Part shown: positions 16,817 to 25,637 of the stretch, piece after piece | Position numbering within the stretch: position 1 is the stretch's first letter | Layout: each line of letters begins with the position of its first letter | NCBI RefSeq assembly: GCF_019634845.1 | Contig: NZ_JAHCAQ010000003.1 | Span: 62,001-126,000, forward strand | Reading direction: 5' to 3' | Length of the DNA: 64,000 nucleotides | From: Dokdonella sp. | Lineage (GTDB): Bacteria > Pseudomonadota > Gammaproteobacteria > Xanthomonadales > Rhodanobacteraceae | Notes under the pieces: generated by a model | Database searches by the model: none | What the model saw: only the letters and a program-made list of their open reading frames with translations | Told to the model about the DNA's origin: nothing | Program-made: the position numbers and the translations under genes

Positions 16817-16885
16817 TCCGAGCAGGCGAGTCTCAGGATGCCATTTGGCATACTGCCTAACGGATCGTTAGCCATCACACCAAAT

Positions 16886-17473
16886 ATGACTAGACATTCC
16901 AACTATTTGAGCATCAGGCATCGAGCCAAGCCCATACCATACGGCGGTGATGGAGTACTGCGAGAGGATGGCGACGCCAACTATGGCTTTAAGTACGTCA
17001 AAGGCGATGAGGCCGCGCTCCGCGCCATACCTGAGCTAGCTAAAGACTCGGCCTTGCTTGATCTGGCGCTTGCAATCAATTCTCATCAGACAGGCTTGTG
17101 CTCGGTAGGCTGCGTAAGTGGGCCTATCGACGACGATCAAGGACATCGAGACTCCGGATATATTGAGTTCGCAATAAACTCTAAGTCCGCTATTGCCGAC
17201 GCAAAGAACTACTTTCCAATATTCTTCCACTTCGATCGCTTCTTGCACACTTCTAATTTTTCCGCACCAACTTCGTTCAATTGGGAGCTGGAAGGCGCAA
17301 CATTCACGGAATATGGTAATTCGTCTGGTTTTACTTGCACAATTTTTATCAACACGGGCTACTCCGCTACACGCGAAGAGGCCACACACATCTGGGCTGA
17401 GTCGCTAGGAGCGCTCGCTCACTTTTTGCAGAGCGTGCCTTCTGAGAGCAGTGACTTCATCTACCCGCAGTGA
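16886..17473 (+). CDS. Cassette-encoded hypothetical protein
   Basis: This 195-aa protein starts at the ATG 13 bp after the cassette core and ends two bases before attC, the usual tight packing of cassette genes. No domain is recognised. It appears soluble, with no signal peptide or membrane span. It is rich in aromatic residues in the middle (NYFPIFFHFDRFLH) and has several Cys (GLCSVGC). Base composition is clearly more AT-rich and codon use different from the neighbouring ars and cus genes, indicating separate ancestry. Function unknown. Confidence 0.8.
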   Translation: MTRHSNYLSIRHRAKPIPYGGDGVLREDGDANYGFKYVKGDEAALRAIPELAKDSALLDLALAINSHQTGLCSVGCVSGPIDDDQGHRDSGYIEFAINSKSAIADAKNYFPIFFHFDRFLHTSNFSAPTSFNWELEGATFTEYGNSSGFTCTIFINTGYSATREEATHIWAESLGALAHFLQSVPSESSDFIYPQ

Positions 17474-17474
17474 T

Positions 17475-17528
17475 GGCTAACAGTTCATTCAAGCCGAAGC
17501 CGCTTCGCGGCTCGGCTTAATTCAGGTG
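17475..17528 (+). repeat. attC recombination site of the cassette (54 bp, plus 6 bp at the cassette 5' end)
   Basis: The site begins with the inverse core GGCTAAC and continues into a hairpin whose arms, CAAGCCGAAGCCGC and GCGGCTCGGCTTAA, pair with unpaired extra bases, as in folded attC sites recognised by integron integrase. Total attC length in circular form is 60 bp, the classic 59-base-element size. The R' core is completed by TTAGCC at 16868. Confidence 0.88.
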
Positions 17529-17613
17529 ATATGCGACTCTCCAACACCCTAACTTCGATCACAAGCTGACTATCGGACGCGGTGGCGCCGCGCTTCATCA
17601 AGGCTTGGATCAA

Positions 17614-17991
17614 TTATTGGATGGACTGGACCCGGATAATCGTGGCGTTCATGCCTTCGGCAGTGAACTCAAACTGCACTTTCTGACCGGCCCGCACTGA
17701 GGCGATCTGCTCGGGTGTGGCTTTGAAGGCCATCGTCATCGCCGGCCATTGCAGCACCTCTACCGGGCCGTGCGCGATGGTGATCTTGCTGGCTGCGGCA
17801 TCGACTGCTTGCACGGTGCCTGTTGCCGACGCCGTCACGGCAGCGGACGCTTCGGCCGGTGTTTTCGCTTGCTCGGCTTCGGACATCGGCATCTGCTCTG
17901 TGGGCGCGGCCTGCACCGCTTCGGTGTTGTCAGGGGCCTGCGAGCAGCCTGCCAGAAGCAAAGTGGTGATGAGATAGGCGGGGATCTTCAT
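17614..17991 (-). CDS. cusF: CusF-like periplasmic Cu/Ag-binding lipoprotein
   Basis: This is a metallochaperone that delivers Cu(I)/Ag(I) to the Cus pump. The 125-aa precursor has a lipobox (LLLAGC), a linker, and a CusF OB-fold domain. The ligand set is His in IAHGPVEVL with WPAMTM (Trp plus two Met). E. coli CusF is soluble, so the lipid anchor is a difference. The start overlaps the cusA stop by ATGA, making it the last gene of the operon. Confidence 0.9.
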   Translation of the reverse strand: MKIPAYLITTLLLAGCSQAPDNTEAVQAAPTEQMPMSEAEQAKTPAEASAAVTASATGTVQAVDAAASKITIAHGPVEVLQWPAMTMAFKATPEQIASVRAGQKVQFEFTAEGMNATIIRVQSIQ

Positions 17992-20900
17992 TGGTGTTCT
18001 CCTGTGATGACATGGGATGACGGGGTGGACGAACGGCGGCGAGTCAAGGCGCGGCCGTGCAGCAACCGGTATGCGGCCGGAATCACGAGCATGGACAACA
18101 GTGGCGCAGTGACCATGCCGCCGATCATCGGGGCGGCTATGCGCTGCATCACTTCCGAGCCGGCACCGTGACCGAGCAGGATCGGAAACAGACCGGCGAG
18201 AATGACCGCGACGGTCATCGCCTTCGGGCGCACGCGCTGCACGGCACCTTCGCGGATTGCTGCATCCAGCGCTTCCTGGTCTGCGTGGGGATCGAGCGCA
18301 AGTTGGTGCTCCCAGGCATGGTGCAGATACAACAGCATCACCACCCCAAACTCGGCTGCGACGCCCGCCAGCGCGATGAAGCCGATGATCGTGGCCACCG
18401 ACACCGCATGACCAAGCAACCAGATCAGCCATAGGCCACCGACCAGTGCCAAAGGCACGCTGGCCATGATCAGCGCAGCTTCGCTCACGCGTCTGAAAAC
18501 GGCATAGATCAATAGAAAAATGATCACCAGCGCAATCGGCACCACCACCTTGAGCCTTTCCGTGGCACTGGCCAGATATTCGAACTGACCGGACCAGGCC
18601 ACGGTCGTACCCGGCGGCAATTTGACTTGCCGCGCCACCGCATGTTGCAGATTGGCCACCACCGTGCCCAGATCGCTGCCGGCCGTATCGACGTAGACAT
18701 AAGTGGCCAGTTGGCCACCCTCGCTTTTCAACATGGAAGGTCCTGCAACCACCGCGATGTCGGCCACCTGACTCAGCGTGAGTTGGGCGCCGTTTGCGGC
18801 GACGATCGGCAGTTGTCGCAAAGCCTCGACCGAGTCGCGCTCGGCACGCGGGTAGCGCACCACGATGGGATAACGCTCGCGCCCTTCAACGGTCTGGCCG
18901 ATCGGATCGCCGCCCACCACCGTCGCGATCAACTGCTGCACGCGCTCCTGGGTCAATCCGTAGCGCGCCGCGGCATCACGACGGATGTGCACATCGACGT
19001 AGCGGCCACTGGTCGGGCGTTCAGCAATTGCCGAGCTGACGCCGGGCACGGTCTTCGCCACCGTTTCGATCTGGTCGGCCACGGTCTGCAGCGTGGCCAG
19101 ATCGGTGCCCAGCACCTTGATGCCGATCGGGCTCTTGATGCCGGTGGAGAGCATGTCGATGCGATTGCGGATCGGCGGCACGAACAGGTTCGTCAGCCCC
19201 GGCACGCGTACCGCCTTGTCCAGTTCCGCCTTGATCTTGTCCATCGTCATGCCGGGCCGCCACTGGTCCTTCGGCTTGAAGGTGATCGTGGTCTCGAACA
19301 TTTCCAGCGGTGCCGGGTCGGTGGCCGTGTCGGCGCGCCCCGCCTTGCCAAACACATGATCGACCTCCGGCACGGTCTTGATCATGCGGTCGGTCAACTG
19401 CACCAATTGCGAGGCCTTTCCGGCGGACAGCCCCGGCAATGCCGTGGGCATGTACAACAACGTACCTTCATCCATGGCGGGCATGAACTCGCTGCCAAGC
19501 CGGCTGAGAGGCAGCAGCGCGGTGAGCAGCAGCAATCCGGCCAGCGCCAGGGTCACCTTCGGATGGCGCAGCACCGCTTCCAGGATCGGCCGGTACAGCG
19601 CGATCAGGCCGCGGTTGAGCGGGTTGGCGTGTTCCGGCCGGATGCGCCCGCGGATCAGGTAACCCATCAGCACCGGCACCAGCGTCACCGCGAGCCCAGC
19701 CGCTGCAGCCATCGCGTAGGTCTTGGTGAAGGCCAGCGGCGTGAACAGCTTGCCTTCCTGCCCCTGCAGCGCAAAGACCGGCACGAACGACAGCGCGATG
19801 ATCAACAAGCTGACAAACAACGCAGGCCCCACCTCGGTGGCAGCGTCGGCGATTAGCGACCATCGTTCTGCACCTTGTGGTTCACGTCCTTCGTTCGCGT
19901 TACGCCAATGTTCCAGATGCTTGTGGGTGTTCTCGATCATCACGATCGCCGCATCCACCATCGCACCGATCGCGATGGCGATACCACCGAGCGACATCAG
20001 GTTCGCCGTGACACCTTGCAGATGCAGTGCAATGAAGGCGACCAGTACGCCCAGCGGCAGCGTGATCACGGCCACCAGCGCCGAGCGCAAGTGCACGAGA
20101 AACAACACGCAGACCAGCGTCACTACCAGGAATTCTTCGAACAACTTGCTCCACAGATTGCGCACTGCGGCATCGATCAGTTGCGAGCGGTCATAGGTGG
20201 GCACGATCTCGACGCCAACCGGCAGGCTACGCTGCAGTTCCGCCAGCCGCGCTTTCACGGCGGCAATGGTGGTCTTCGCGTTCTTGCCAGTGCGCATCAC
20301 GATGATGCCGCCGACCACTTCGCCTTGCCCGTCCAACTCGGCGAGACCGCGGCGGAACGTCGGGCCTCGTCGCACAACGGCCACGTCACGCAGCAGCACC
20401 GGCACGCCGCTGGCGTCGGTGGTGACCGGCACGTTCTCGAAGTCCACGCGGCTCTTCAGGTAGCCTTCGCTGCGCACCATCAGTTCTGCTTCGCCCTGTT
20501 CGATCACCGAGCCACCGTTGGCACCATTGGCAGCTCGAACGGCGTCCACCAATTGCGCTACCGTGATGCTGCGGGCGGCCAGCGCCTGCGGATCGGGTAC
20601 GATTTGCCACGCCCGTTCCATGCCGCCCAAAGTCGCCACTTCGGCGACATTCGGCACGGTCTTGAGCTGGTAGCGCAGGAACCAGTCCTGCAGCGCACGC
20701 AACTGGCCGAGGTCGTGCTGGCCGGTGCGATCGATCAGCGCGTATTCGTAGATCCAGCCCAGTCCCGTCGCATCGGGGCCGAGCGCGGGCGTGACACCGG
20801 CCGGCAGGCGGTCCCGCGCCTGGCTCAGGTATTCCAGCACCCGCGAGCGAGCCCAGTACAGGTCGGTGTTGTCATCGAACAGCACGTCGACGTAGGAGTC

Positions 20901-21167
20901 GCCGAAGAACGAGAAGGCGCGCACCGTCGTCGCGCCGGGCACCGAGAGCATGGTGGTGGCCAGCGGATAAGTGACCTGATCCTCGACCACCTGCGGTGAT
21001 TGGCCCGGGTAGCTGGTGCGGATGATCACCTGGGTGTCGGACAGGTCCGGCAATGCATCGACGGGCGTGCGTGTCACCGAATACGTGCCGATCATGGCCA
21101 GGGCCAGTGCGGCCAACAGCACGAACACGCGATGCGCAATCGCGGCGCGAATCAGGGCGGCGATCAT
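17988..21167 (-). CDS. cusA: CusA Cu(I)/Ag(I) RND efflux pump
   Basis: This HME-RND inner-membrane pump of 1059 aa exports monovalent copper and silver. The proton-relay helix reads [16 protein letters not shown]. The three periplasmic methionines that bind Cu/Ag in CusA are present in context: [25 protein letters not shown] and [15 protein letters not shown]. The substrate assignment to Cu/Ag rather than Zn follows from these, and from CusF next door. Four-base overlaps link it to both cusB and cusF. Confidence 0.93.
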   Translation of the reverse strand: MIAALIRAAIAHRVFVLLAALALAMIGTYSVTRTPVDALPDLSDTQVIIRTSYPGQSPQVVEDQVTYPLATTMLSVPGATTVRAFSFFGDSYVDVLFDDNTDLYWARSRVLEYLSQARDRLPAGVTPALGPDATGLGWIYEYALIDRTGQHDLGQLRALQDWFLRYQLKTVPNVAEVATLGGMERAWQIVPDPQALAARSITVAQLVDAVRAANGANGGSVIEQGEAELMVRSEGYLKSRVDFENVPVTTDASGVPVLLRDVAVVRRGPTFRRGLAELDGQGEVVGGIIVMRTGKNAKTTIAAVKARLAELQRSLPVGVEIVPTYDRSQLIDAAVRNLWSKLFEEFLVVTLVCVLFLVHLRSALVAVITLPLGVLVAFIALHLQGVTANLMSLGGIAIAIGAMVDAAIVMIENTHKHLEHWRNANEGREPQGAERWSLIADAATEVGPALFVSLLIIALSFVPVFALQGQEGKLFTPLAFTKTYAMAAAAGLAVTLVPVLMGYLIRGRIRPEHANPLNRGLIALYRPILEAVLRHPKVTLALAGLLLLTALLPLSRLGSEFMPAMDEGTLLYMPTALPGLSAGKASQLVQLTDRMIKTVPEVDHVFGKAGRADTATDPAPLEMFETTITFKPKDQWRPGMTMDKIKAELDKAVRVPGLTNLFVPPIRNRIDMLSTGIKSPIGIKVLGTDLATLQTVADQIETVAKTVPGVSSAIAERPTSGRYVDVHIRRDAAARYGLTQERVQQLIATVVGGDPIGQTVEGRERYPIVVRYPRAERDSVEALRQLPIVAANGAQLTLSQVADIAVVAGPSMLKSEGGQLATYVYVDTAGSDLGTVVANLQHAVARQVKLPPGTTVAWSGQFEYLASATERLKVVVPIALVIIFLLIYAVFRRVSEAALIMASVPLALVGGLWLIWLLGHAVSVATIIGFIALAGVAAEFGVVMLLYLHHAWEHQLALDPHADQEALDAAIREGAVQRVRPKAMTVAVILAGLFPILLGHGAGSEVMQRIAAPMIGGMVTAPLLSMLVIPAAYRLLHGRALTRRRSSTPSSHVITGEHQ

Positions 21168-22444
21168 TGCCGATCTCCCATCGGCATGCTCGGCATGGGC
21201 GCGCTCGTGGTTGGCGTTGGTTTGGTGGAGGTGTCATTCAGGCGTTCCAGCGCACCGGACAGACTCGCCTCCGAATCGATCAGAAACTGGCCTGAGACCA
21301 CGATCTTCTCGCGGCCAGTAAGCCCGGCGAGGATCTCCGTGCGCCCACCACTGCTGCGTCCGGCGCGCACCCGGACGGGACGGAAGCCGCCGTCGGCGTC
21401 TTGCACGATCACGCGGCTATCGGCACCAGTGGCGATCAGTGCCTCGGTCGGTACCAGCGGCACTGCGGCACCATCCTGTGGTTGCAGCGTCACCTCGGCG
21501 AACATGCCAGGCGCCAGGACGCCATTGGGATTGCGCAGCACGATGCGCGCCCGCTGTGTGCGGCTGGTGGTATCGACCAGCGGCAACAGCGCTTCGACCT
21601 CACCGACGAACGTCTGACCAGGCGCTGCGCTGACGACGGCTTCCACCGGAGTACCAGGACGCAACGCCATCGCACTGGCCTGCGGGATCGCCGCTTCCAG
21701 CCACAGCGTGTCGGTGCCGTTGATGCGGAATAGTGGTGTGCCCGGCATCACCGTCTGACCTTCGCGGGCGAGCACTTCGGTGACGACACCGTGTTTCGGT
21801 GCGCTCAGCGTTACGCTGCCGTCGCGGGCCATGCCGCCAGGCACGCCCAACACGCGCAGGCGTTGCTGGGCGGCAGACTGTAGTTCCCGCGCCGAAGCCG
21901 ACTGCGCCTGGCGCAAGGCCCGCGCCTCGGCCAGTGCACTGCTCCAACTCGGTGCCAGCAGCGAGGCCAGCGGCTGGCCGCGCGCTACCTTCGTGTACGG
22001 GGCTTTCACCTGCACGTGGCTTACGAGGCCTTCGACGCGGGCGCTCACCACCGATTCCTGACGCAAATCCCAGGTCAGCGTGCCCGGCACGCGCACCGTG
22101 GACGCCAAGCGGCCGATTTCGACTTGCGCAGTGCGGATGCCGACACTCTGCTGCAATCCGGCGTCGATGCGCACGCTGCCGCCGGCGACTTCGTCGGCGT
22201 ACTTGGGCACCAACTGCATGTCCATGAAGGGCGACTTGCCGGCCTTGTCGAAGTGCTGGTCCGGCGCCATCGGGTCGTACCAGTACAGGACCTTGCGCTC
22301 GGTCTGGCTCGCCATTGGCGTGGCCGTTTGCTTCAGGTCGTGGCCGGCATGGCGCTGCGTCCACCAGTAGCCGGCACCGAGTCCCACGGTCAGCAGCCCA
22401 GCAGCGGCTGCCGCCAACATCAAACGGTTCGTCGTGGATGTCAT
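21164..22444 (-). CDS. cusB: CusB periplasmic adaptor
   Basis: This is the membrane fusion protein of the Cus pump, 426 aa. An N-terminal membrane anchor ([20 protein letters not shown]) is followed by a heavy-metal-binding segment, [18 protein letters not shown], with [10 protein letters not shown], the Met-rich domain typical of CusB. The lipoyl, hairpin and beta-barrel regions follow. The C-terminal tail ([11 protein letters not shown]) is Met-rich. The start at 22444 overlaps the cusC stop by ATGA. Confidence 0.9.
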   Translation of the reverse strand: MTSTTNRLMLAAAAAGLLTVGLGAGYWWTQRHAGHDLKQTATPMASQTERKVLYWYDPMAPDQHFDKAGKSPFMDMQLVPKYADEVAGGSVRIDAGLQQSVGIRTAQVEIGRLASTVRVPGTLTWDLRQESVVSARVEGLVSHVQVKAPYTKVARGQPLASLLAPSWSSALAEARALRQAQSASARELQSAAQQRLRVLGVPGGMARDGSVTLSAPKHGVVTEVLAREGQTVMPGTPLFRINGTDTLWLEAAIPQASAMALRPGTPVEAVVSAAPGQTFVGEVEALLPLVDTTSRTQRARIVLRNPNGVLAPGMFAEVTLQPQDGAAVPLVPTEALIATGADSRVIVQDADGGFRPVRVRAGRSSGGRTEILAGLTGREKIVVSGQFLIDSEASLSGALERLNDTSTKPTPTTSAPMPSMPMGDRQ

Positions 22445-23745
22445 GGCGTGGTCTCCGCGGGCAGTAGATAGGCCAACGCTGCCCAGGCGCGGCCGAGTTC
22501 GCCCAGATGGCGGGCGTGCTCGATGTGCAGTTCGATTTCGTCGCGGCGCGCTTCCAGCCACGGTTGCAGGTCACCGCCGCCGGCATAGGCAGCCAACGCT
22601 GTCTTCGCGCGGTCGTGGGCCAGCGGAAGGGATTGGGTTTCCTTGCGGGTGACCTGACGTTGCAGGCCCTGCCAGTCGGCCAAAGCGCGGCGGACGACTT
22701 CGATCTGGACGCGACGAGCATCCTCGCGTTCAGCGGACACCGCATCCAATTCGGCTCGCCGTGCTGCCACGCCTCGATCCTGCCGATTGCGGGGGAACAG
22801 CGGCAGGTCGACAGCGAATTCGACCATCAGCATGTCGCTACGCGATACGCCTCCCGATGTTCGGTCGCGTTGCCCATAGGTCACACCGAGGCTCCAGTCT
22901 GGTCGCTTCTCAGCGATGGCAGCATCGATTTGGGCTTCGGCCAGGGCTTCGCGTGAGCGCCACGGCAGCAGTGGTCCTTGGCGGTCGATTGAGGCCAGCA
23001 GCGTGGCCGGGGCGACGGGCAGTTCCGTCAACTCGGGCGGTGCGTCTTCGGCGTCCATATCCGCCGGATCCACACCGAGCCACCGCGCCAAGCCAGCGCG
23101 AGAGGCTTCCAACGTGGCTAGCGCGGCATCGATCCGGTTTTCCAGTTCCAGCGCCGCAGCTTGCGTGGCCAGAGTGTCAGTTACCGTGCCAGTGCCACCC
23201 GTCAAACGCGCCTCGGCTGTGCGCACGGCGATGGAAGCCGGTTCCCGCAGGGTCTGCAGCGCGACTACTTCGCGCTGGGCGGCCCACAGGGCAATCCAGG
23301 CCTCGGCCGTGCCGCGTCGAACCGCCAACTGTTCGGCCACTGACAACGCTTCCGCTTGCTCGATCCCGCGATCGGCTACGGCCTGACGCGCTTGGCGTTT
23401 GGCACGAGCCGGGAATTCCTGCATCACGCCGATCTGCTTCATGGTCATGTCGTCGGCGCGGAATTCGAACGCGTCGGGACCGGTGACCGGCCAGCTGGTC
23501 AGACCCAGCGTCAGTTTGGGATCGGGCAAGGCGGCGGCGCGGGCGGCTTCTTCCTGCGTGGCCGCGATTTGCGCTTGGCGGGCCTTGAGCAAAGGAGCGC
23601 GTTCGGCCGCCAGCCGCTGCGCGTCATTGAAAGAGATGCCAGCCGCGATGGACCAGGCGGGCGTGACAACGAAACCGATGGCGAGGGCCCACACGGGCCA
23701 GCGACAAGTGCCGCACCAGCGGTGCAGCGAGAAAGAAAAGGACAT
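22441..23745 (-). CDS. cusC: CusC-like outer-membrane channel (TolC family)
   Basis: This is the outer-membrane factor for the Cus pump, 434 aa, with a signal peptide ending WSIAAG and TolC-like helical repeats. ALPDPKLTLGLTSWPV and KRPDWSLGVTYGQR are the two beta-barrel entry segments typical of the copper-pump group. The ATG at 23745 is preceded by GGAGG at 5 bases, which decides the start over an in-frame ATG 15 bases upstream. It is the first pump gene of the leftward operon. Confidence 0.87.
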   Translation of the reverse strand: MSFSFSLHRWCGTCRWPVWALAIGFVVTPAWSIAAGISFNDAQRLAAERAPLLKARQAQIAATQEEAARAAALPDPKLTLGLTSWPVTGPDAFEFRADDMTMKQIGVMQEFPARAKRQARQAVADRGIEQAEALSVAEQLAVRRGTAEAWIALWAAQREVVALQTLREPASIAVRTAEARLTGGTGTVTDTLATQAAALELENRIDAALATLEASRAGLARWLGVDPADMDAEDAPPELTELPVAPATLLASIDRQGPLLPWRSREALAEAQIDAAIAEKRPDWSLGVTYGQRDRTSGGVSRSDMLMVEFAVDLPLFPRNRQDRGVAARRAELDAVSAEREDARRVQIEVVRRALADWQGLQRQVTRKETQSLPLAHDRAKTALAAYAGGGDLQPWLEARRDEIELHIEHARHLGELGRAWAALAYLLPAETTP

Positions 23746-23816
23746 GAGACCTCCGAGCACACAACGACGAGCGCGCCGCCGTGATCGGCAGCGCGGGGAC
23801 GGGGTGCGGTCGGGGT

Positions 23817-24209
23817 CTAGATCTGCAGGCTACAGAAGCGCTGCGCCGGCGGGGGATCGGACCGGCAGGTCGGTACGTCTTCGTAGTGCTGGTCCTGCAC
23901 CGGCGTCAGCAGGGCTTCGGTCAGGGTGAAATGCAGCGCCGGCAGTGCTAGCGGCGGCACCTGCGGGGCCTTGAGATCAGGATTGGTGACATGCTCACGT
24001 TGGCAGTGCTGGTCGCACAGCACCGGCGCAGTGGGGTCCGGCATTTCCATGCCTTCGCAGCCGGCCATCATCGCCTTCGGCTCCGGTGGCGTCTCGCTGA
24101 CTGGGCACACGTAGGCGGCCAGCGCGACCTGCTGGAACAACAGCGCCAGCAACGCCAGCCAAGCAAAGCGAAGGCGGAGCGATCGAGTCCGGAGCACGCG
24201 CAACTTCAT
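23817..24209 (-). CDS. Secreted Cys/Met-rich protein upstream of cusCBAF
   Basis: This is a 130-aa predicted periplasmic protein. A signal peptide (FAWLALLALLFQQVALA-AYVC) is followed by short metal-ligand clusters: MMAGCEGMEMPD, VLCDQHCQREH and a C-terminal CRSDPPPAQRFC. The family is not recognised. Position at the head of the copper operon and the ligand content suggest metal binding or sensing (inference). The ATG at 24209 has AGAGG upstream. Confidence 0.62.
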   Translation of the reverse strand: MKLRVLRTRSLRLRFAWLALLALLFQQVALAAYVCPVSETPPEPKAMMAGCEGMEMPDPTAPVLCDQHCQREHVTNPDLKAPQVPPLALPALHFTLTEALLTPVQDQHYEDVPTCRSDPPPAQRFCSLQI

Positions 24210-24410
24210 GGACCTCTCTCGCAACACAACGTCGCGCCGTGGCGAGCGGAAGCCATGGACAGACTTTGCGTGAGAGGGGCCAAGGGCTGGAGCATCGCCG
24301 ATCTAGTGTACTGCGGGCTGTTCGCTTGGAAGTGCATTGAATCCCGAAAGTTCCCGGTACAGGCCATTTCGTACTGTCTGGCAGCCGTCGGGCACCACCT
24401 GTGGAGCATC

Positions 24411-24439
24411 AGGCGGGATAAACTACTATTATCCCGCCT
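24411..24439. other. Tyrosine-recombinase core site (candidate rst of the transposon)
   Basis: This is a perfect inverted repeat, AGGCGGGATAA / TTATCCCGCCT, with 11-bp arms separated by 7 bp (ACTACTA). Arms of 11-13 bp around a 6-8 bp asymmetric spacer define tyrosine-recombinase crossover sites. It lies about 95 bp upstream of tnpT, as expected for the cointegrate resolution site of a TnpS/TnpT system. The rest of the 324-bp gap (24210-24533) holds no gene. Confidence 0.78.
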
Positions 24440-24482
24440 AAATTTACAGCCAAAGCTCGATGATTCACGTGGTTGAAACGAT

Positions 24483-24511
24483 ATGTAATTACATGGTATG
24501 TAATACATTAC
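24483..24511. promoter_or_regulatory. Paired palindromes upstream of tnpT (candidate operator)
   Basis: The perfect 12-bp palindrome ATGTAATTACAT (24483-24494) is followed by GTAAT-AC-ATTAC (24500-24511), both sharing the TGTAAT half-site. They lie 23-51 bp before the tnpT start and stand out as AT-rich in a GC-rich context. KfrA-type proteins bind such repeats at their own promoters, so autoregulation and accessory binding for recombination are likely (inference). Confidence 0.6.
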
Positions 24512-24533
24512 GAAATCGTCCGGGGAGGCGGCC

Positions 24534-25574
24534 ATGGCCCGTGCTGGGTTGTACAAGAGCGATGTACAGAAGGCCCGCGACGCGCTGCGGGTGCAGGGCA
24601 AGCACCCGTCGGTGGACGCGGTGCGGGTGGCATTGGGCAACACCGGCTCCAAGACCACCATCCACCGCTATCTGAAGGAACTGGAGGAAGAGGAAGGGCA
24701 AGGCTTGGGCGCGAAAGTCGCTGTCAGTGAGGCGCTACAGGACCTGATCGGGCGGCTCGCCGGACGTCTGCACGAGGAGGCTGAGACCGTTGTTGCCGAG
24801 GCCCAGCAGCGTTTCGAGGCGCAGTTGCAGGAGCGCGGACAAGCACTGGAGCGTGCGCAGCAGGAAGCCGTGGCCTTGAGCGCCCAGCTCCAGGGCAACG
24901 AAACGGCGTTGCACGACGAAAAGACCGCTCACGCGACCACCCGGCAGGCCCTGGCCGACCGTGTCACCGAGGTCGCCCAGCTCGGCGAGCGCATCGCCGG
25001 CCTGACCACACGCCTGGCCGAGCACGAGGCCCATGCGCAGTCGCTGGAACAGAAGCACCAGCACGCCCGCGAGGCGCTGGAGCACTACCGGACCTCGGTC
25101 AAGGACCAGCGGGAGCAGGAACAGCGCCGCCACGAGCACCAGGTGCAGGAGTTGCAGGTCGCGCTACGCCATGCCAACGAGGCGCTGACCGCCAAGAACC
25201 ACGAGTTGGTACAGCTCAATCGCGACAACGGGCAGTGGCTGGAGCGCCACACACGCCTGGAGCGGGAACTGACCCAAGTGCGGCAGGATGCAGACGATCG
25301 GCAGAAGGAACTGGACGCGCTGCGGCTCACGGCCATCGAGCACCAAGCCTTGCAGACGCGCTGGACGCAAGATACCCAGACGCTGGAAGCTGTACGGGCA
25401 GAATTGGGCGGTGCTCGCGCCGATCTAACGAAGGAGCGGGAGCGTCGCGAACAGGCTGAAGCCGACGCGTTGCGGGCCGGTGTGCGCAGGGACACGCTGG
25501 AGCAGGTGCTGGCGCAGTTGCGCCCAGATCAAACTCCCGGCTCAGTCGGCAAGAAAAAATCGGCAACCAGATGA
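24534..25574 (+). CDS. tnpT: TnpT-like coiled-coil DNA-binding protein (KfrA_N domain)
   Basis: This 346-aa protein has an N-terminal KfrA-type DNA-binding domain (KSDVQKARDALRVQGKHPSV, then TIHRYLKELEEEEG) and a very long Glu/Gln/Arg-rich coiled coil (about residues 60-330). In Tn4651-type elements TnpT is such a DNA-binding partner of TnpS in cointegrate resolution. Position next to the recombinase core site and the right transposon end supports that role. GGGGAGG precedes the ATG. The tnpS partner is at the opposite end of the element. Confidence 0.75.
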   Translation: MARAGLYKSDVQKARDALRVQGKHPSVDAVRVALGNTGSKTTIHRYLKELEEEEGQGLGAKVAVSEALQDLIGRLAGRLHEEAETVVAEAQQRFEAQLQERGQALERAQQEAVALSAQLQGNETALHDEKTAHATTRQALADRVTEVAQLGERIAGLTTRLAEHEAHAQSLEQKHQHAREALEHYRTSVKDQREQEQRRHEHQVQELQVALRHANEALTAKNHELVQLNRDNGQWLERHTRLERELTQVRQDADDRQKELDALRLTAIEHQALQTRWTQDTQTLEAVRAELGGARADLTKERERREQAEADALRAGVRRDTLEQVLAQLRPDQTPGSVGKKKSATR

Positions 25575-25598
25575 TTTCACGAAAAAAATCACGTCCTA

Positions 25599-25632
25599 TG
25601 GGGCATTTTTACACGTATCTCGGCCGAACCCC
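25599..25632 (-). repeat. Right terminal inverted repeat (IRR)
   Basis: Read on the minus strand from 25632, it begins GGGGTTCGGCCGAGATACG and matches IRL at 33 of 34 positions. It lies 24 bp after the tnpT stop. Confidence 0.95.
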
Positions 25633-25637
25633 TTGCT
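25633..25637. repeat. Target site duplication, right copy (TTGCT)
   Basis: This is a direct repeat of 149-153 immediately outside IRR. It restores the moxR codons TTG CTG GCC. Confidence 0.95.

Larger units (their letters stand above)
16868..17528 (+). mobile_element. Solitary integron gene cassette (661 bp)
   Basis: The 5' end is the core site G/TTAGCC (16867-16873). The 3' end holds an attC whose inverse core GGCTAAC (17475-17481) is the exact complement of that 5' core, as required for a cassette circularised through one recombination point. One open reading frame fills the cassette. After the last base (G17528) the sequence is AT rather than TTRRRY, so joining the flanks gives a G/AT site, consistent with the GWT consensus of integron secondary sites. 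No intI gene or second attC is present in the window. Confidence 0.85.
154..25632. mobile_element. Tn3-family (Tn4651-like) metal-resistance transposon, 25,479 bp
   Basis: This is a complete composite of transposition and cargo genes bounded by 34-bp inverted repeats (154-187 and 25599-25632, 33/34 identical) and flanked by the 5-bp duplication TTGCT. The core genes are tnpA and tnpS near the left end, with a recombinase core site and tnpT at the right end. A large transposase with a tyrosine recombinase and a coiled-coil partner is the pattern known for the Tn4651 subgroup. The cargo covers Hg, Cd/Zn/Co, As and Cu/Ag, plus one integron cassette. Because both ends and the duplication are intact, insertion was probably recent and direct. 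Assignment to the Tn4651 subgroup is inference from gene content. Confidence 0.95.

Noticed and set aside
16855-16873. A second, short attC or attI just before the cassette (GCCTAAC...GTTAGCC)
   Set aside because: Only 5 bases separate the two core-like heptamers and there is no room for the L boxes. It may be a chance dyad or a small hairpin after acr3.
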